A DNA stretch of 64,000 bases from Polyodon spathula (taxonomy: Eukaryota > Chordata > Actinopteri > Acipenseriformes > Polyodontidae), in NCBI RefSeq assembly GCF_017654505.1, contig NC_054536.1, forward strand, positions 10,899,794 to 10,963,793. The letters run 5' to 3'. Positions 33,800-49,090 of this stretch are shown piece after piece (position 1 is the first letter of the stretch; each line of letters starts with the position of its first letter). Under the pieces are notes generated by a model. The model was not told the DNA's origin, made no database searches, and was given only the letters and a program-made list of their open reading frames with translations. A program made the position numbers and the translations under genes.

Positions 33800-36710
33800 G
33801 TTACAGTTTGTTTCTGCAGTTATTATTTAATGTCAGATTTTTTTAAAATGTCTGTGCATATTAAACCCAACACAAATTTGACATATGCTTATAATAACAT
33901 GAATCAGTTTGGAATGCGTTACTTCACATGGCTATAAAATGATGAGCTCATATCATCTTTATATAAAAGAAACGGTACTAAGTGTATCTAGCCACACATA
34001 GCCTTGCATGTGTTGCCTGTTCTGGTACTCGGGCTTCTTTTGTGAGCAGCTCAGTTTGCTTTTAAATGAGCAGGGCAGTTTTGTAAGTTTTAATAGCATG
34101 ACATGATCACAGTTTTGTGAGCTTACTTCAATAGGTGCCACCTTCATTCTTCACTTTCGTTACTATATTGAATTAAAATATATCGGTACATCTCGGGCTA
34201 CAGCATATCATTATATATAATACTGAACAATAGCTTTGAGTAGGTATGGCCAAATGTTATAAGCCCTAGCCTACTGCAATCTGATGACAGTTATAAAACG
34301 ATCAATGCTGGGTAAAGGTGTGTAAAAATACAAACAGCAACACAAATACATTCTACTGCTAAACATATTGTGTGTCATTTAAAACTATTTACCAAACGTT
34401 GATATTCACACAATACCAAATATTTTCTGATGGAAATAAACTCAATTTTGACTAAGATTTGGATATTTTAATACAGGAATCTCAAAACATTTACAAAACA
34501 CATATTCTGTGCTGGCTTATAAGTAATGATAACCATACAGTACCTTCTAATGAATCAGGGTAGTTGCTGTTGATATCTTACTTATAGCGAATGTAATAAT
34601 TTGTGGCATTAAAGATATTTCATGAAAACCCTGACTGACACTATTACTATATGCAGTGTGCACTGGAAAGATAACAAATGTGTCCACGGTTTTTCATGAC
34701 ATCCTCTAGCTTCTAGAGCATTTTATAAGTTTTGTAGTGTTGGACAATATCTTTAGTTTCAGAAACAATGCAAAATAAGTAAATAATATTTTAATATATT
34801 TCTAAAATATGTTATTGTACTGTTATAAGGGTTTTAGTTACTGTTGCCAATACTTTCTGAGGCATATCTCTGAAAAAAGACCTGCAAATGTGAAATTACA
34901 TTTAGCAGCTGTATCTCTTAAACATGTACACACCTCCAGGTAACAGCTTTAGCTGGGGTATCTCTTCAGAATAGAACTTTTTTTTTCAGAAGATAGCCAG
35001 AATCATTTTTAAATAACTTTTTTAAATTTTCACAATCTAAATAGTGGCAGTATTTAGAAAACGTTTTAAAAAGGGCCAGGTGGCCTATATCTCTTAACAC
35101 TGGGAATCAATCAATTCTATGTCCAGATAAAACCACATTTTGCTGTTTGATTCAATCATAATACCCTTACTGCTTTATTAGCAGTTTTTTTTATCTCTAG
35201 AGATTTACCTTGAAGGCAACTATGTTTACATGACTCATACCTGGGGCTTTGCCCTAAAGCACTTTAATTGTAAGACAAAATATGTACCCTTATACATTTC
35301 ATTCCAATGATAAATACAGTACAGAATTAGATTAATTTTTTTTTTTTTCTCTAACGTCTGATTGTAAACTAGGAGGATTTTTTTTATGAACAAAACCAAA
35401 GCATTCTCAGCAGCATATCAGTAAACAGTAATGTTTTAGAAAGAAAAAATCTGTATGACAGTTGGCAGTGAAATGGTTCATTTGTACTGGAGACCATCTA
35501 TAATGGAACTTTTTTAGAAACTCTGAGATTTGTTGCCTTGACACTGGCAATGGCAGCTTTATAAAATAACAGGCATGGAAGGGTTTGTTTTACTTGTTCA
35601 ATAATCAGAATCAAACATGACTGAGAGAACCACAGAAACAGCTGTGTACAGAGTATGATGGCAATACTCACTCAAAGCATTAAGTCTTAATCATCTCGAA
35701 AGCAAAAATCACATGCTTCCAATATGGCAGCCATTTTAGGTCACAGATTAAAGTGAAGGGTGATAAGCTGTGCTTGAAAAGCTCTGTAACCCTGACCATG
35801 TGAAGTTGCAGACGAAATGGTTTTTGAGACACTAGCAGTTATCGTAGAAGCAGACTAACAAATTCATACAATCTTCCCTCTCAGGGATGCTTTATAATGA
35901 GTTTTAGGGTTATTTACATAATGAGTATAAGGATGTAGCTGGATATAAGCAGAATATCCATTCATAGAATTTTGAAAGCCACTTTGTGTATAGACCTATC
36001 CCACGGAGACTGTAAGAGGTGTATGATACAATTATGTTAGTGATATGTAATGTCATCAGATCTGGCATCTTGGGAATATCTTTGATGAGAGTTTCTAAAG
36101 GTACACATCTCTATACAATATGCAAGGACATAGCACTTGCAGTAATTACATCATTGTTCAATAAAACATGCTCATAACTATTAAAATGTGCATTTTCTAT
36201 TAGACACTTATTCAAAAGACACTATAGGCTCACATACTGTATAAAGCAGGGGACGGGATAAAATTAAAAAAAAAAAAAACACATTGTTTTACCCTTACAA
36301 ATGAGGTACAGTACATTTAATTTCACAATGGTGACTTTTCAGTGTAAATGCCCCAAATGAAAAAAAAAAAAAGCCTTATATAAAAAGCCAATTGATTTGA
36401 AAGACATGACTAAAATGTGCTTTCTTTCACTGCAAAGATGAACTGCTATGTTCTAGGTTTTGTTTGCCAGTCACTGTTGAAGACACATAATTAAGATTGA
36501 AAAATAGTTTAAAGATTGAAGTAAATAATTTGGACACCCTCCGGGAAAACACACCTTCCATGTTCTGCTTTAAAGTTTTAAAACTATCCAGATAGTAACT
36601 ATTGTGCTAAGTCTTGCAAACAAAAAAAAAGTAATTTTATTTTATGACAGTCTTGTTTATTGTTATTAGAATAACCCAAGGTCATTGTTTGTTTACAGCT
36701 CCAAAGTACA
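33800..36710. other. Gene-poor interval
   Basis: AT-rich sequence with A- and T-runs. No exon, RNA gene or transposon end was recognised. Confidence 0.45.

Positions 36711-36711
<1 letters not shown>

Positions 36712-36767
<56 letters not shown>
36712..36767. repeat. (TA)n microsatellite upstream of a Tc1 relic
   Basis: Uninterrupted TA of about 56 bp. It lies roughly 95 bp before the first recognisable Tc1 transposase codons at 36863. Confidence 0.95.
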
Positions 36768-36769
<2 letters not shown>

Positions 36770-36862
36770 CTACTGTGTTTTATAAGCTCTGGTCATTGAA
36801 CATGAAACATACCCTAATGGCAAATTCTGTAATTTAGATTAACAACACTATATAAATCCTTA

Positions 36863-37794
36863 AAATTTCAAAGACAGCGGTTCATAAGAACAATGTCAAG
36901 CAGCACACATTGGGGACAACAAAGCTACAGACCGGCAGAGGGCGAAAACGACTATCCACTGATCGGGATGACCGCCAACTCATTCGCATGTCACTCAGCA
37001 ACCGTAGGATGACATCAAGTGACCTACAAAAAGAATGGCAAACGGCAGCTGGGGTGAAGTGCACGGCGAGGACGGTTCGAAACAGGCTCCTAGGGGCAGG
37101 GCTGAAGTCTTGCAAAGCTGGAAAAAAGCCCTTCATCAATGAGAAGCAAAGAAGAGCCAGGCTGAGGTTTGCAAAAGACCATAAGGATTGGACCGTAGAG
37201 GACTGGAGTAAGGTCATCTTCTCTGATGAGTCCAATTTTCAGCTTTGCCCAACACCTGGTCGTCTAATGGTTAGACGGAGACCTGGAGAGGCCTACAAGC
37301 CACAGTGTCTCGCACCCACTGTGAAATGTGGTGAAGGATCGGTGTTGATCTGGGGGTGCTTCAGCAAGGCTGGAATCGGGCAGGTTTGTCTTTGTGAAGG
37401 ACGCATGAATCAAGCCAAGTACAAGGTTGTCCTGGAAGAAAACTTGTTTCCTTCTGCTCTGACAATGTTCCCCAACTCTGAGGATTGGTTTTTCCAGCAG
37501 GAGAATGCTCCATGCTACACAGCCAGGTCAATCAAGGTGTGGATGGAGGACCACCAGATCAAGACCCTGTCATGGACAGCCCAATCTCCAGACCTGAACC
37601 CCACTGAAAACCTCTGGAATGTGATCAAGAGGAAGATGGATGGTCACAAGCCATCAAACAAAGCTGAGCTGCTTGAATTTTTGCGCCAGGAGTGGCATAA
37701 AGTCACCCAACATCAATGTGAAAGACTGGTGGAGAGCATGCCAAGACGCATGAAAGCTGTGATTGAAAATCAGGGTTATTCCACCAAATATTGA
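36863..37794 (+). pseudogene. Tc1 transposase, N-terminally truncated, catalytic Asp replaced
   Basis: DDE transposase that excises and inserts DNA at TA sites. The open frame runs from about 36863 without an ATG. It covers the second helix-turn-helix (GRGRKR, then RMTSSDLQKEWQ) and the catalytic domain: IFSDESNFQ (first Asp), FFQQENAPCY (second acidic position) and SPDLNPTENLW (Glu). It ends at the usual YSTKY stop. The family's QQDNAP is QQENAP here, so the second catalytic Asp is Glu. Together with the missing first DNA-binding helices and left end, this makes it inactive. Confidence 0.85.
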
Positions 37795-38097
37795 TTTCTG
37801 AACTCTTCCTAAGTTAAAACATTAGTATTGTGATGTTTAAAAATGAATCTAAACTTATTTTCTTTGCATTATTCGAGGTCTGACAACACTACATCTTTTT
37901 TGTTATTTTGACCAGTTGTTGTTTTCTGCAAATAAATGCTCTAAATGACAATATTTTTATTTGGAATTTGGGAGAAATGTTGTCACTAGTTTATAGAATA
38001 AAACATAAATGTTCATTTTACCCAAACACATACCTGTAAATAGTAAAACCAGAGAAACTGATAATTTTGCAGTGGTCTCTTAATTTTTCCAGAGCTG
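36863..38097 (+). mobile_element. Tc1/mariner element D, 5'-truncated
   Basis: Contains a transposase reading frame and, 3' of it, a non-coding tail. The tail ends in the terminal inverted repeat AGTGGTCTCTTAATTTTTCC plus AGAGCTG at about 38097, directly followed by TATATATATA. The matching left inverted repeat is absent, so the element has lost its 5' end. Confidence 0.85.
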
Positions 38098-38183
38098 TAT
38101 ATATATATCAAGAACATTTATGTCCAGTACAATTACAGTCGAAATGGCAATTAATATTAAACAAATTATGTCCAATGGGTTTG

Positions 38184-39390
<1,207 letters not shown>

Positions 39391-39399
39391 ACATTTTCC

Positions 39400-40092
39400 A
39401 AAAAGCAATTATGTTGGATTCGTTCTCGTCAGAAATGATCAAGCATCTCAACAGCTGCTTTGTGTAGCATCGCTTCATGCTCTCTAAAACCCCTTAATCT
39501 GAAGGTTGAATGAGCAACGTTACGCTCGCTGGGAGGAAAAGACACTTAATAGCATCGCCTGGAGTCTGTAGCTGTTCTGAGGGTGGGTGAGCTGGGGCAT
39601 TATCAAGAAGCAATGTGTCCTTTATATCCATTTTCAGTGTGATGCTTCTTCACTGCTGTGACAAACACATCGTAAAAGCAGCTGCTGAAAAGACCTGCGA
39701 TTATCCAGGTAAGAGAAAGGCAGAGATTTACATGAATGTTCGTAAAACAGTGAGGCTTCTTAACCATTCCTACAAGAGCAAGAGGTGCATGAGCCAGTGG
39801 CATTATAACATGCAAGCAGCGTCAGCCTTTCTTTAATGACCTCGTAGCCAAGTGCTTTTTTCTCTTGCTGAGATGCAGGGTCTTGGAAGGCAGTGCTTTC
39901 CAGTAAAGCCCTGTTTCTGCGCAGTTGTACAGTCTATCTCAGATGAACTCTTCCTGCTGCACTAGCACTTTATTTTAGTCACAATCTTCCCCACGTCTAC
40001 CAAACACCATGCTGACCATGTCATGTCCTGTGTTTGTATAACTGAACAGGTCAGATAATTAGTGTTCAGATAATTGACTCTCGGTTCTACTT
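39400..40092 (-). mobile_element. Tigger/pogo (jerky-type) transposase relic
   Basis: On the minus strand, frames stitched together read LYNCAETGLYWKALPSKTL (39945-39886), then a region ending in KKPHCFTNIHVN, TLLLDNAPAHPPSEQL (39615-39569) and LFLPASVTLLIQPSD, stop, GVLESMKRCYTKQLL. These are the conserved blocks of the DDE_1 domain of Tigger/jerky transposases, including the DNAPAHP and QPxDQG acidic sites. A TAA interrupts the last block (39494-39496). The sequence CTGACCTG with CCGAGAGTCAATTATCTG nearby (about 40045-40092) is a candidate 5' terminal repeat. It is old and inactive. Confidence 0.75.
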
Positions 40093-40099
40093 ATGTATT

Positions 40100-43000
40100 A
40101 TAATGCTTTGCAACTGTGGGATTTGATGCTATAATCTTAGAAAGGAAAGGCTTTATTGATTGAGCTACACGAGAGTTTGGCTTGCTGCTGTGATTTCAAT
40201 GGTTTTATCAGCGACAGTCTGGAGTTGCGTAAATCTCGATCTAAGGTATTTTTTATTTATTAATAAATATATAAACAGATTAAAATGTTTTGAGATTACT
40301 CAAGAAAGTCTGTTGAGAAATGTCTGAGAATGCACTCACACAACTCTTTGGAATTGTTTTTTTTTTTTTTTCCTTATAGTGCGCTTCATTGGCTCTTGTG
40401 TTATTTGTTGTGTTGTTGTGCATTAAGCATTTCCTAACACAAGCTTTGAAACGTGTTTACAGAAGATCAGGATATGCATTTTTGTCTCCGTAAGATGACG
40501 AGTCTTCAATTTGTCCTGGAATTTGATGCATTTTGATCCATAGGAACAATATTAATCGAGTCAGACTTGCACTGGCCTACCCCTTTAAACAAAATTTCAT
40601 GACATCTTAAGAAGTATAGTACGATGACAGAATGATGACATAAGAAATCAAGAAAAAAAATGGTACACTCTGGGTGCCAAAACTTGTTGAAAAGATAGTC
40701 ACTGTGTACTGGAACTCACATAAGATAGAGAATTGGGCTCTTATTGTAGGGCCCAATATAGGGTAGAATTAATGTGACGTTATGTTTCAAAGAAGCGATT
40801 GAAAATTAACTTGGACTGGGAGCAATTACCTTTAGGGGCGTGACCGTTAAGTGTCAGGAGATCCATCCATGACATTTAATGTCAGGGTAGACTTATTTGC
40901 ACTCATCAGCTCTTGGGCTGTTTACTCTTTCCCTTGGGCTTGCCCATGTTTCATATGAGCTTTCACTTAATTTACTCACCATGTTAAGACAGAAATAAAC
41001 TCAAATAACCTTTATGAAGCACAAATGCATATTTTGTACTATGTTATACAATTAACTGTATAACATATCTAAGATATACAGACAAAGGTTTGAAAGGGTT
41101 TGAACTGTAAGCAAGATGGATACCAATACTTTAAAGTCAGTGAGGCAGCACAGTGATTTAGAATATGTGACAAGGCTCCAATCCATCCGATATACGGACA
41201 GATGGAACCTTGCTCGACCAATCACATTGCTTGTTTTACGTTCCATTGCCAGACCTGGATTATAAATTGCTATATAGTGAATGAAGTGCATAGAATAATA
41301 CAATGCAGCAGCTTTTTCCTAAAAGCCTGGTTCAGAAGTGTTATGTTTTGATGTGGAGATGATCGTGTCAGGATCTCAGAACATAAGGTTAGGATCCTAT
41401 CACTGTGATTCAGAATTGATTTACCACAAGCATGATGAGTTAAAACTTGCTGCAAACCCAAAATGCAGTACATAATTGTGCACTCCCTTCCTTGGCCCTG
41501 CGTTCTACTGAATTCTAGCACATTGATAAAAACAAACAAAAAAACAAACAGTTAAGCTCATTCATATATTTCAAGTTCTCTCTCAAGTGATGTGTTTATT
41601 AATCATAACATTAACGTGAAATTCATGTATTCAACAGTCTTTTTTTCATGCTTTAATGCTAAACTTGGATTATTAAATGAAATTAAATAAGAAATGACCT
41701 TTTCATGAAATATAGTTTAATGTAGCTTGAATGTGGTAAGAAGAAAAATATTAAAACAAAAAACACGGTAGTTTACTTTTGAAGCTACATTATTTCTAAC
41801 ATAAATTAGCCCAGTCTATTAGTGCATGTCTTTGCATCAGCCACAACAGAACTTTAATACCAGTTTGAAACAGAATTTGCCATTTTTGCTCGAAAGATCG
41901 TTTACAGTTTCTAGAAGCAAAGTATATGTTTGCATGCATATTAACATAACTAGTTAGCTGTTTTTACATACCTTTATCCAGAGTTGATCGTTCAAGTCGA
42001 CAAGCATGCAAATGTTTTATTCTCAATAACTAAAAAATGAATTCATATTTTAGCGTTCAAAGTAAGTGTTCACTTTATGGCAGTCTGACCTTTTAACAGT
42101 AGAAAGCACAGTTAGTTAGTGCTCTCTTTTAATTATTGTGCTATCAGTCTGGCTACCAAACCAGCATCACAAGTTAAAACCATCAGTACTGCAATCTGGT
42201 ACACATTAAAGAACCATTTGCTATTTGCTATTGTTTAATTTGAGCACATGTGCCCAAATATACTGCTGATTACACACCAATATTTATCTTATAGGTTCAC
42301 AGTATCATAAAGTTTAGGCATGCCTGCTAAATAGCTTTTCTTGTGTCCCGCACCTAAAGGCTTGTACTGTACAGACAGGGGTTGTGTGACAGGATGCTGG
42401 CTTGACAAACGTAGTCCTGCTCTAGATAATAGAGATTTCATATTAAACAACAGAAATCTCATATTTCATTTCAAACAGACTTTTCATTTGGTTTTCAGGT
42501 TCAACATGCACGGACAATCTGAATTAAAAAAAAAATAAAAAAATGTATTAGAGGGGAACTCGGTTCTTCTTTTGCATTTATCAGAATTGGGCCCTAAGTT
42601 AGTGATAGGGTTTTTGTTTGCTGGTGTACAATTTAAACAGTAAAATACCTTAATCATTGCAAATCCTCCTGCAGAACTAGACTGATTCTCAAATGGCTAC
42701 TTACTGCCAGAGAGGCTCTTATTTTACATTGACCCAGTGAAGTAAAACTTATGCTTTAATTGTAATTCTGTGCTGTGACTGGCTGCTTGCTTTCAGTGCA
42801 GTGTCACACAACAGTACATAAATACACATCTAGTGTGTGCAAAGGTTGCATTTAAATATATACAAATTCAGAATGTCTGGTGAGTAATCTGTATGACTGT
42901 GATAAAATCAGACAGGCACAGATTTGCATATGGAAATGGTAGATTAATCTTTGATGGAATTAATCAGATGGGAAGTTTCAAACATAAGGCTCTAAAGTTA

Positions 43001-44100
43001 GAACTTAAACCAACTTCATCTAAGTTATTTTGTCAATGTCAAGAATGTCTATATCATACGGTATAAAGTACCCTCCATTAGTTCAGCATTTAAATATTCT
43101 ACATCATATTTACAAGATACAATATGCATGTGGTTGCTGTAGTTGGTAGAGTTTTACAGGTGGCAATGCTCTTGTAACTGCATATTATAATCTGATACAA
43201 CTACAGCAACTGAATGTCTAAATATAAGCAAACTAAAGCAAAAGGAAATTCAGGTACAACTCAAACCTTAAAGGGTTACTATGGTAAGCTGTGTTTAAAG
43301 CATAGCAGTATGTAGTAAAGCACAGCAGAGTAAAGAACAGTTAAAACATAATAAATTCAATCTTGGTAGCATTATTTTGATATGGAGCGGTTTCTTATCA
43401 TTAGGACCCCTTGTCAGCATGAACTATGTAAGGTAATTAAAACTAACAGACTAAAAAGGCTTACCTAAGAGTTCAAAGAGAACAAATTACTGAATTATCG
43501 CAAAGGTCTATCTTAATGGATATCAGACTGGCACTGGTAGAGTAATTTATGTGAGAAAAACATGGTCTGTCTTTTAAAGCTATTAAATCTGCACTTTATA
43601 GACTGTGACCAGGACAATGTGTGGGCTTTTTAATGAGAGAAAACATGTTTTAAAATTTGAATGTCATATATTTAAGATACCTAAAAAAACAAAACAAAAA
43701 ACACTTCCTTTGACTGCTAGCAGTGGTTACCAGTTGTTGACCTAACCTGTAAACACATATAAAGAGGGTTCTCAAAATCAACTGTTTTCACAGTATACCC
43801 AAATACAATCCGAAATGTCTATAGGGGGCTAGGAGTGGTATGTTCCCCTAACTGTAACATTCTTTTTAGAGGAAATAGTTTTAGACTGAAACTATACTTA
43901 ATGATAAAAAATTGAAGTTGTTTTAAAAAACTTTAGTTTCACTGAACTATTATCGATATGCTAACAGTATTTTTTAAGGAAACTATGAATAATAAGTGGT
44001 TTTGTTCTGAAGAGCTTCTGCATAAAACCAAAGCAATTTTTCTAAAACAGTGGTGCACAACTTGACAGGATGTTAGTGGCTCGTGAGACATTTTAAGAAC
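40100..44100. other. Gene-poor interval
   Basis: About 4 kb of AT-rich sequence. No conserved exon, RNA gene or transposon end was identified on either strand. Confidence 0.45.
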
Positions 44101-44139
44101 ATTCCAATGATATGGCCTACCGAATAATAATAATAATAA

Positions 44140-44142
<3 letters not shown>

Positions 44143-44192
<50 letters not shown>
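44143..44192. repeat. (TA)n microsatellite
   Basis: Alternating TA of about 50 bp following a short (AAT)n tract, about 340 bp from the left end of Tc1 element A. Confidence 0.95.
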
Positions 44193-44195
<3 letters not shown>

Positions 44196-44532
44196 TTGCT
44201 TAGTTTCATAGAGGATGCTTCAAATTCAGCAAGCTCATGCATATGATTAGTTCAGGGAGTAAGCTGGGTCCTGATGGACTCCTACAGCTACTCCCTGCTG
44301 AGCACAAGTATTACTAACTAGTGAGTTCCTGACTTTAATTGGTTCACCCAGCTGCCATTTTTTAGTCATAGCTTTGCAATTTTACATTGTTATGACATCT
44401 TGAGGCAGGGTAGCATGATCATGTTTTCAGAGAAGTACATTCACATAATTGGCTGGGACAGTCACAGTAGTAGCAGCTCCTGACTTTAATAAGTGGGAAG
44501 GCTAAACAACAAAGCCTGCTTTTACATATATA

Positions 44533-46175
44533 CAGTGCCTACAGAAAGTCTACATCACCTTGAACTTTTTCACATTTTGTTGTGTTAGTGCTTCAGAGTT
44601 TCATGCATCTAAATGAGGATTTTTTTCCCACATATCTACACACCATACTCCATACTGTTAAGGGGGAAAAAGTTTTTATTGAGAAAAATATTATATATTA
44701 AAAATACAAAACTGAAAAATATACAAATAACTGAAAAAACTGAAAAAAATGCAAATAATTGGATAAGTCTTCACCCTCCTGAATTAATACTTGGTGGAAG
44801 CACCTTTGGCAACATTTACAGCTGTAAGCCTTTTGGGATAGGTCTCTACCAAATTTGCACACCTAGATTTGGCAATATTTGACCATTCTTCTTTACAAAA
44901 CTGTTCAAGCTCTGTCAGGTTCCTTGGGGAGTGTTGATGGACAGCAATCTTCAAGACATGCCACAAATTTTCAATTGGATTTAGGTCTGGGCTCTGACTG
45001 GGCAACTCAAGGACATTTGCCTTTTTGTTCCTTAGCCACTCCAGTGTAGTTTTGACTGGGTGCTTTGGGTCATTGACATGCTGAAAGCTGAACTTCACAG
45101 TTTCAGCTTTCTTGCAGAGGGCAGCAGGTTTTCCTCAAGAACTTCTCTGTACTTTGCTCCATTCATTTTCTCTTCTATCGTGACAAGTGCCCCAGTCCCT
45201 GCCAATGAGAAACATCTCCATAACGTGATGCTGCCACCACCATGCTTCACAGTAGGGTTGGTGTTCTTTGGGTGATGCGCTCTGTTGGGTTTTCACCAAA
45301 CATAACACTTTGCATTTAGGCCAAAAAGTTCCATTTTAGTTTTGTCAGACCACAAAACTTTTTGCTACATGGCTACAGAATCTCCTGTTTTTTCTTTAGC
45401 ATACTTCAAATGGGATTGAAGGTGGGTTTTCTTGAGTAAGGGCTTCCTTATTGTCACCCTACCATACAGGGCAGATGTGTGGAGTGCTTGGGATATTGTT
45501 GTTACATGCCCACTTTGACCAGTCTTAGCCATAAAAGCCTGTAGCTCTTGCAAAGTTGTCATTAGTCTCTTGGTAGCCTCTCTAATCAGTCTCCTTCTTG
45601 CTCGGTCATCCAATTTGGAATGATGGCCTGATCTAGGCAGGGTCTTGGTGGTGCCATACACCTTCCACTTCTTAATAATTGTCTTGACCATGCTCCAAGG
45701 GATATTCAAGGCCTTTGATATTTGTTATACCCATCCCCTGATCTGTGCCTTTCAACAACTTTGTCCCAGAGTTCTTTTGAAAGCGCCTTAGTGCTCATGG
45801 TTGAATCTTTGCTTTGAAATGCACTACGAGCAGAGGGAACCTACAGGAACTGCTGAATTTATCCTGAAATCATGTGAATCAATACAGTTTAACACAGGTG
45901 GAGGCCACTTGACTTGGTGTGTGATTTTGAAGGCAATTGGTTACACCTGAGCTAATTTAGGATTGCTATTACAAGGGGGGGTGGACACTTATCCAACCAA
46001 GCTATTTCAGTTTTTATTTTTAATTAATTTTCTCCAAATTTCTGGAATGTTTTTTTTTCGCTTGGAAGTTGTGGGATAGAATGTTTAGATAAATGAAAAA
46101 AAAAAAAAAATTTTAATGCATTTTAATTCCAGGCTATAAGACAACAAAAGGTGAAAAATTTGAAAGGGGTAGACT

Positions 46176-46179
<4 letters not shown>
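44533..46179 (-). mobile_element. Tc1/mariner element A
   Basis: Both ends are recognisable. The left end at TA/CAGTGCCTACAGAAAGTC continues with ACTTTTTCACATTTTGTTGT. The right end carries the complement (ACAACAAAAGGTGAAAAATT and AGACTTTCT) but lacks the last dozen terminal bases. It runs straight into a (TA)n array at 46180. The roughly 1.65-kb length is normal for Tc1 elements, and the transposase lies on the minus strand. Confidence 0.9.
44784..45798 (-). pseudogene. Tc1 transposase of element A, multiply broken
   Basis: Starts at an ATG at 45798 (MSTKALSKELWDKVVERH). It frameshifts near 45720 into NIPWSMVKTIIKKWK, breaks again between 45365 and 45098, and ends in [31 protein letters not shown] and the ASTKY stop. 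The family motif FQQDNDPKH reads FQHVNDPKH, so the second catalytic Asp is Val. Several frameshifts plus this substitution make it inactive. Confidence 0.85.
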
Positions 46180-46227
<48 letters not shown>

Positions 46228-46229
46228 AT
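46180..46229. repeat. (TA)n array at the end of Tc1 element A
   Basis: Interrupted TA array directly contiguous with the right inverted repeat of element A. Confidence 0.95.
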
Positions 46230-46990
46230 ATACAAGAGAAATTACATATGACCAGTTTGAGTCAAGTCCAAAACAGTTTAAATGGCCTAGATTAAGCCTC
46301 TGGGGACTGGTCTTGAGGATTTCAAGATTTCATGACAATAATACATTTTTTTCACTCCTAAAGCAATCACTTCGTCTTCATACATAGTACATACCTATCT
46401 TAATACAATTTAAGGGTGCAAACTGTGCAAAAGACCTTGAAAATGTTGATGTATTGTGCACAAAAGTAGAAGCTAGCTGTTTCAATAGTTTATGCAACAG
46501 CTAACATCAATAAGGTTGTAGATTACTCAGCCTAAAATTATTTGAACTGCAGATGGGTGAAAGTGCAAGCAGGATCCATTCTCCTGAAAAAAAAAACACA
46601 CATACACACATTCTTCAGTGAATGGGAAATGACAAAGAAAGCAACTGAAATGACAAAAAAGAAAAATAAGCAAGATGTTAACATCAGTCAAACTCCTGAC
46701 AGAATTGATATTTTTATGACTAGAAGAATCTATTGGAATGCTTGGAGCCATGTTACACTTTGCCTCGCCCCACCTGTTTTTCATGCATTTAGATGCCACA
46801 AAAATCAGTCAGCTGGTGGACCTAGGGAGCAAACTACCTTATTTACACAACACTAAATTGCTTCTCTGTCCTTGAAAACAATGTCCCACCCAAATATGTT
46901 GTTCAAAGAACTTTCTGCTCTAGTATCAATAGCTCTGTTACAGACTAACACCTGAGTATTGTTTTTATTTCTAATACTTTAATAGAATAA

Positions 46991-47245
<255 letters not shown>

Positions 47246-48022
47246 CGTAGCGTATAGTATGGCTTGCATACTAATGATATTTGGGGATGAAACTCCACAT
47301 AACTGGTACAACACCAACTTGTGAGTGAAGACAGCAGTCCACCTGGAAAATATAAGAAAAATAAGGGCACTAGCAAGAGTAGACACACTACAGTAGATGA
47401 GGAACAGCTAAATGAAACAGAAGAAAACAAATATTGAAAAAAAAACACAAACAAAAAAAAAGAAACTACAGTATGGACTGCTTAATGTATTTAAAGAAAT
47501 AAATATGGACATTCTTTTTATGGAAATAAGTCCAAAAAATCTCAAATACATTAACAGAATTTTATCCAGTGCAAGAAATTCAACTAGGGACCAGTATTCA
47601 ATCTCTGCTTTTATAACGCTGACCTGGACTAAATACGTAATTTAACAGTAGAAGTTTTATCATCTCTGCTGACAGCAAGTTTAACACCAGTAATAATGTA
47701 TTCTTGTCAGTCAGGAAAACTCTTAGAAAAGCAAGTAAAGATAAGGCCAGACACCAGTCCCCTGAACTACCAGCATGGATTTGAGGTGTCCGTGGGAAAC
47801 CAAGGCACTGTCTCCTGACACCGTGGTCAGATTGGTCCGTAAAGTCTGGTTAGATCGTTAACTTAATGTAGCTAGACTTGGATGCGAGGGTGTCCAACAA
47901 CTAACAAAAACATATTTTGAGATCCAAAAGGATGAAAACAGTTGCTCTCCTTACTTCCTTTGTGTCATTTGAAACTCCGCCCATCATCAAAGCTTGTGCT
48001 CAGACCTCTAATTTCTAGCTGA

Positions 48023-49090
48023 AAAGGCCGTCCCTCAAAACTCAGCGCTCAAACAAGAAGGAGACTTGTGAGGGAAGCCACAGAGAGGCCAGCAATCACT
48101 TTGAAGGAGCTACAGAATTCAGTGGCTGGGAATGGAGTAATGGTGCACCAGTCAACCTTATCAAGAGCTCTGCATAACACTGGCCTGTATGAGAAGGTGG
48201 CAAGACAGAAGCCGTTACTCAAAAAGTACCATCTGAAAGCACGTCTGGAGTTTGCCAGAAAGCATGAGAGTGACCCAGCTGCGATGTGGGAAAAGGTTTT
48301 GTGGTCAGATGAGACCAAGATAGAGCTTTTTGGCCAAAACTCAAAGCGCTATGTGTGGCGCAACCCTAACACTGCCCATGCCTCAAAACACACCATCCCT
48401 ACAGAGAAGTATGGTGGTGGCAGCATCATGCTGTGGGGATGCTTCTCATCAGCAGGGACTGGGCATCTTGTTACATTTGAAGCAAGAATAGATGGAGCAA
48501 AATACAGGAAAATACTGCAAGAGAATCTGCTTCAGTCTGCTAAAAAACTGAAGCTTGGGAGGAAATTCACCTTTCAGCAGGACAATGATCCCAAGCACAA
48601 GGCCAAAGCAACATTGGAGTGGCTCAAGAACAAAAAGGTGAATGTCCTACAGTGGCCCAGTCAAAGTCTTGATTTCAATCCCATTGAGAATCCGTGGCAC
48701 TATTTGAAAATTGCGGTCCACAAGCGTCGTCCAACCAACCTGAACAACCTGGAGCAAATCTGCCAAGAAGAATGGGCCAAAATCACTCCGACACTGTGTG
48801 CAAAGCTGGTACATACTTACCCCAAAATACTTAAAGCTGTTATTGCAGTGAAAGGTGGCTCTACCAAATATTAATGTGTGGGGGTTGAATACTTATGCAA
48901 GCAAGATATTTCAGTTTTTTATTTTTCTTAAAAATATTTCCCAACATAAAACCAGTGTCACCTTACAATAATTGATTTTGAGTTTAAGTGTTTTAAAATA
49001 AAATATCGAACAGAACGAAATTTCAATGTACCATTTGTAATTCAATAATATGAGAGAATTGGTCAGGGGTCTGAATACTTTTGCAAGGCA

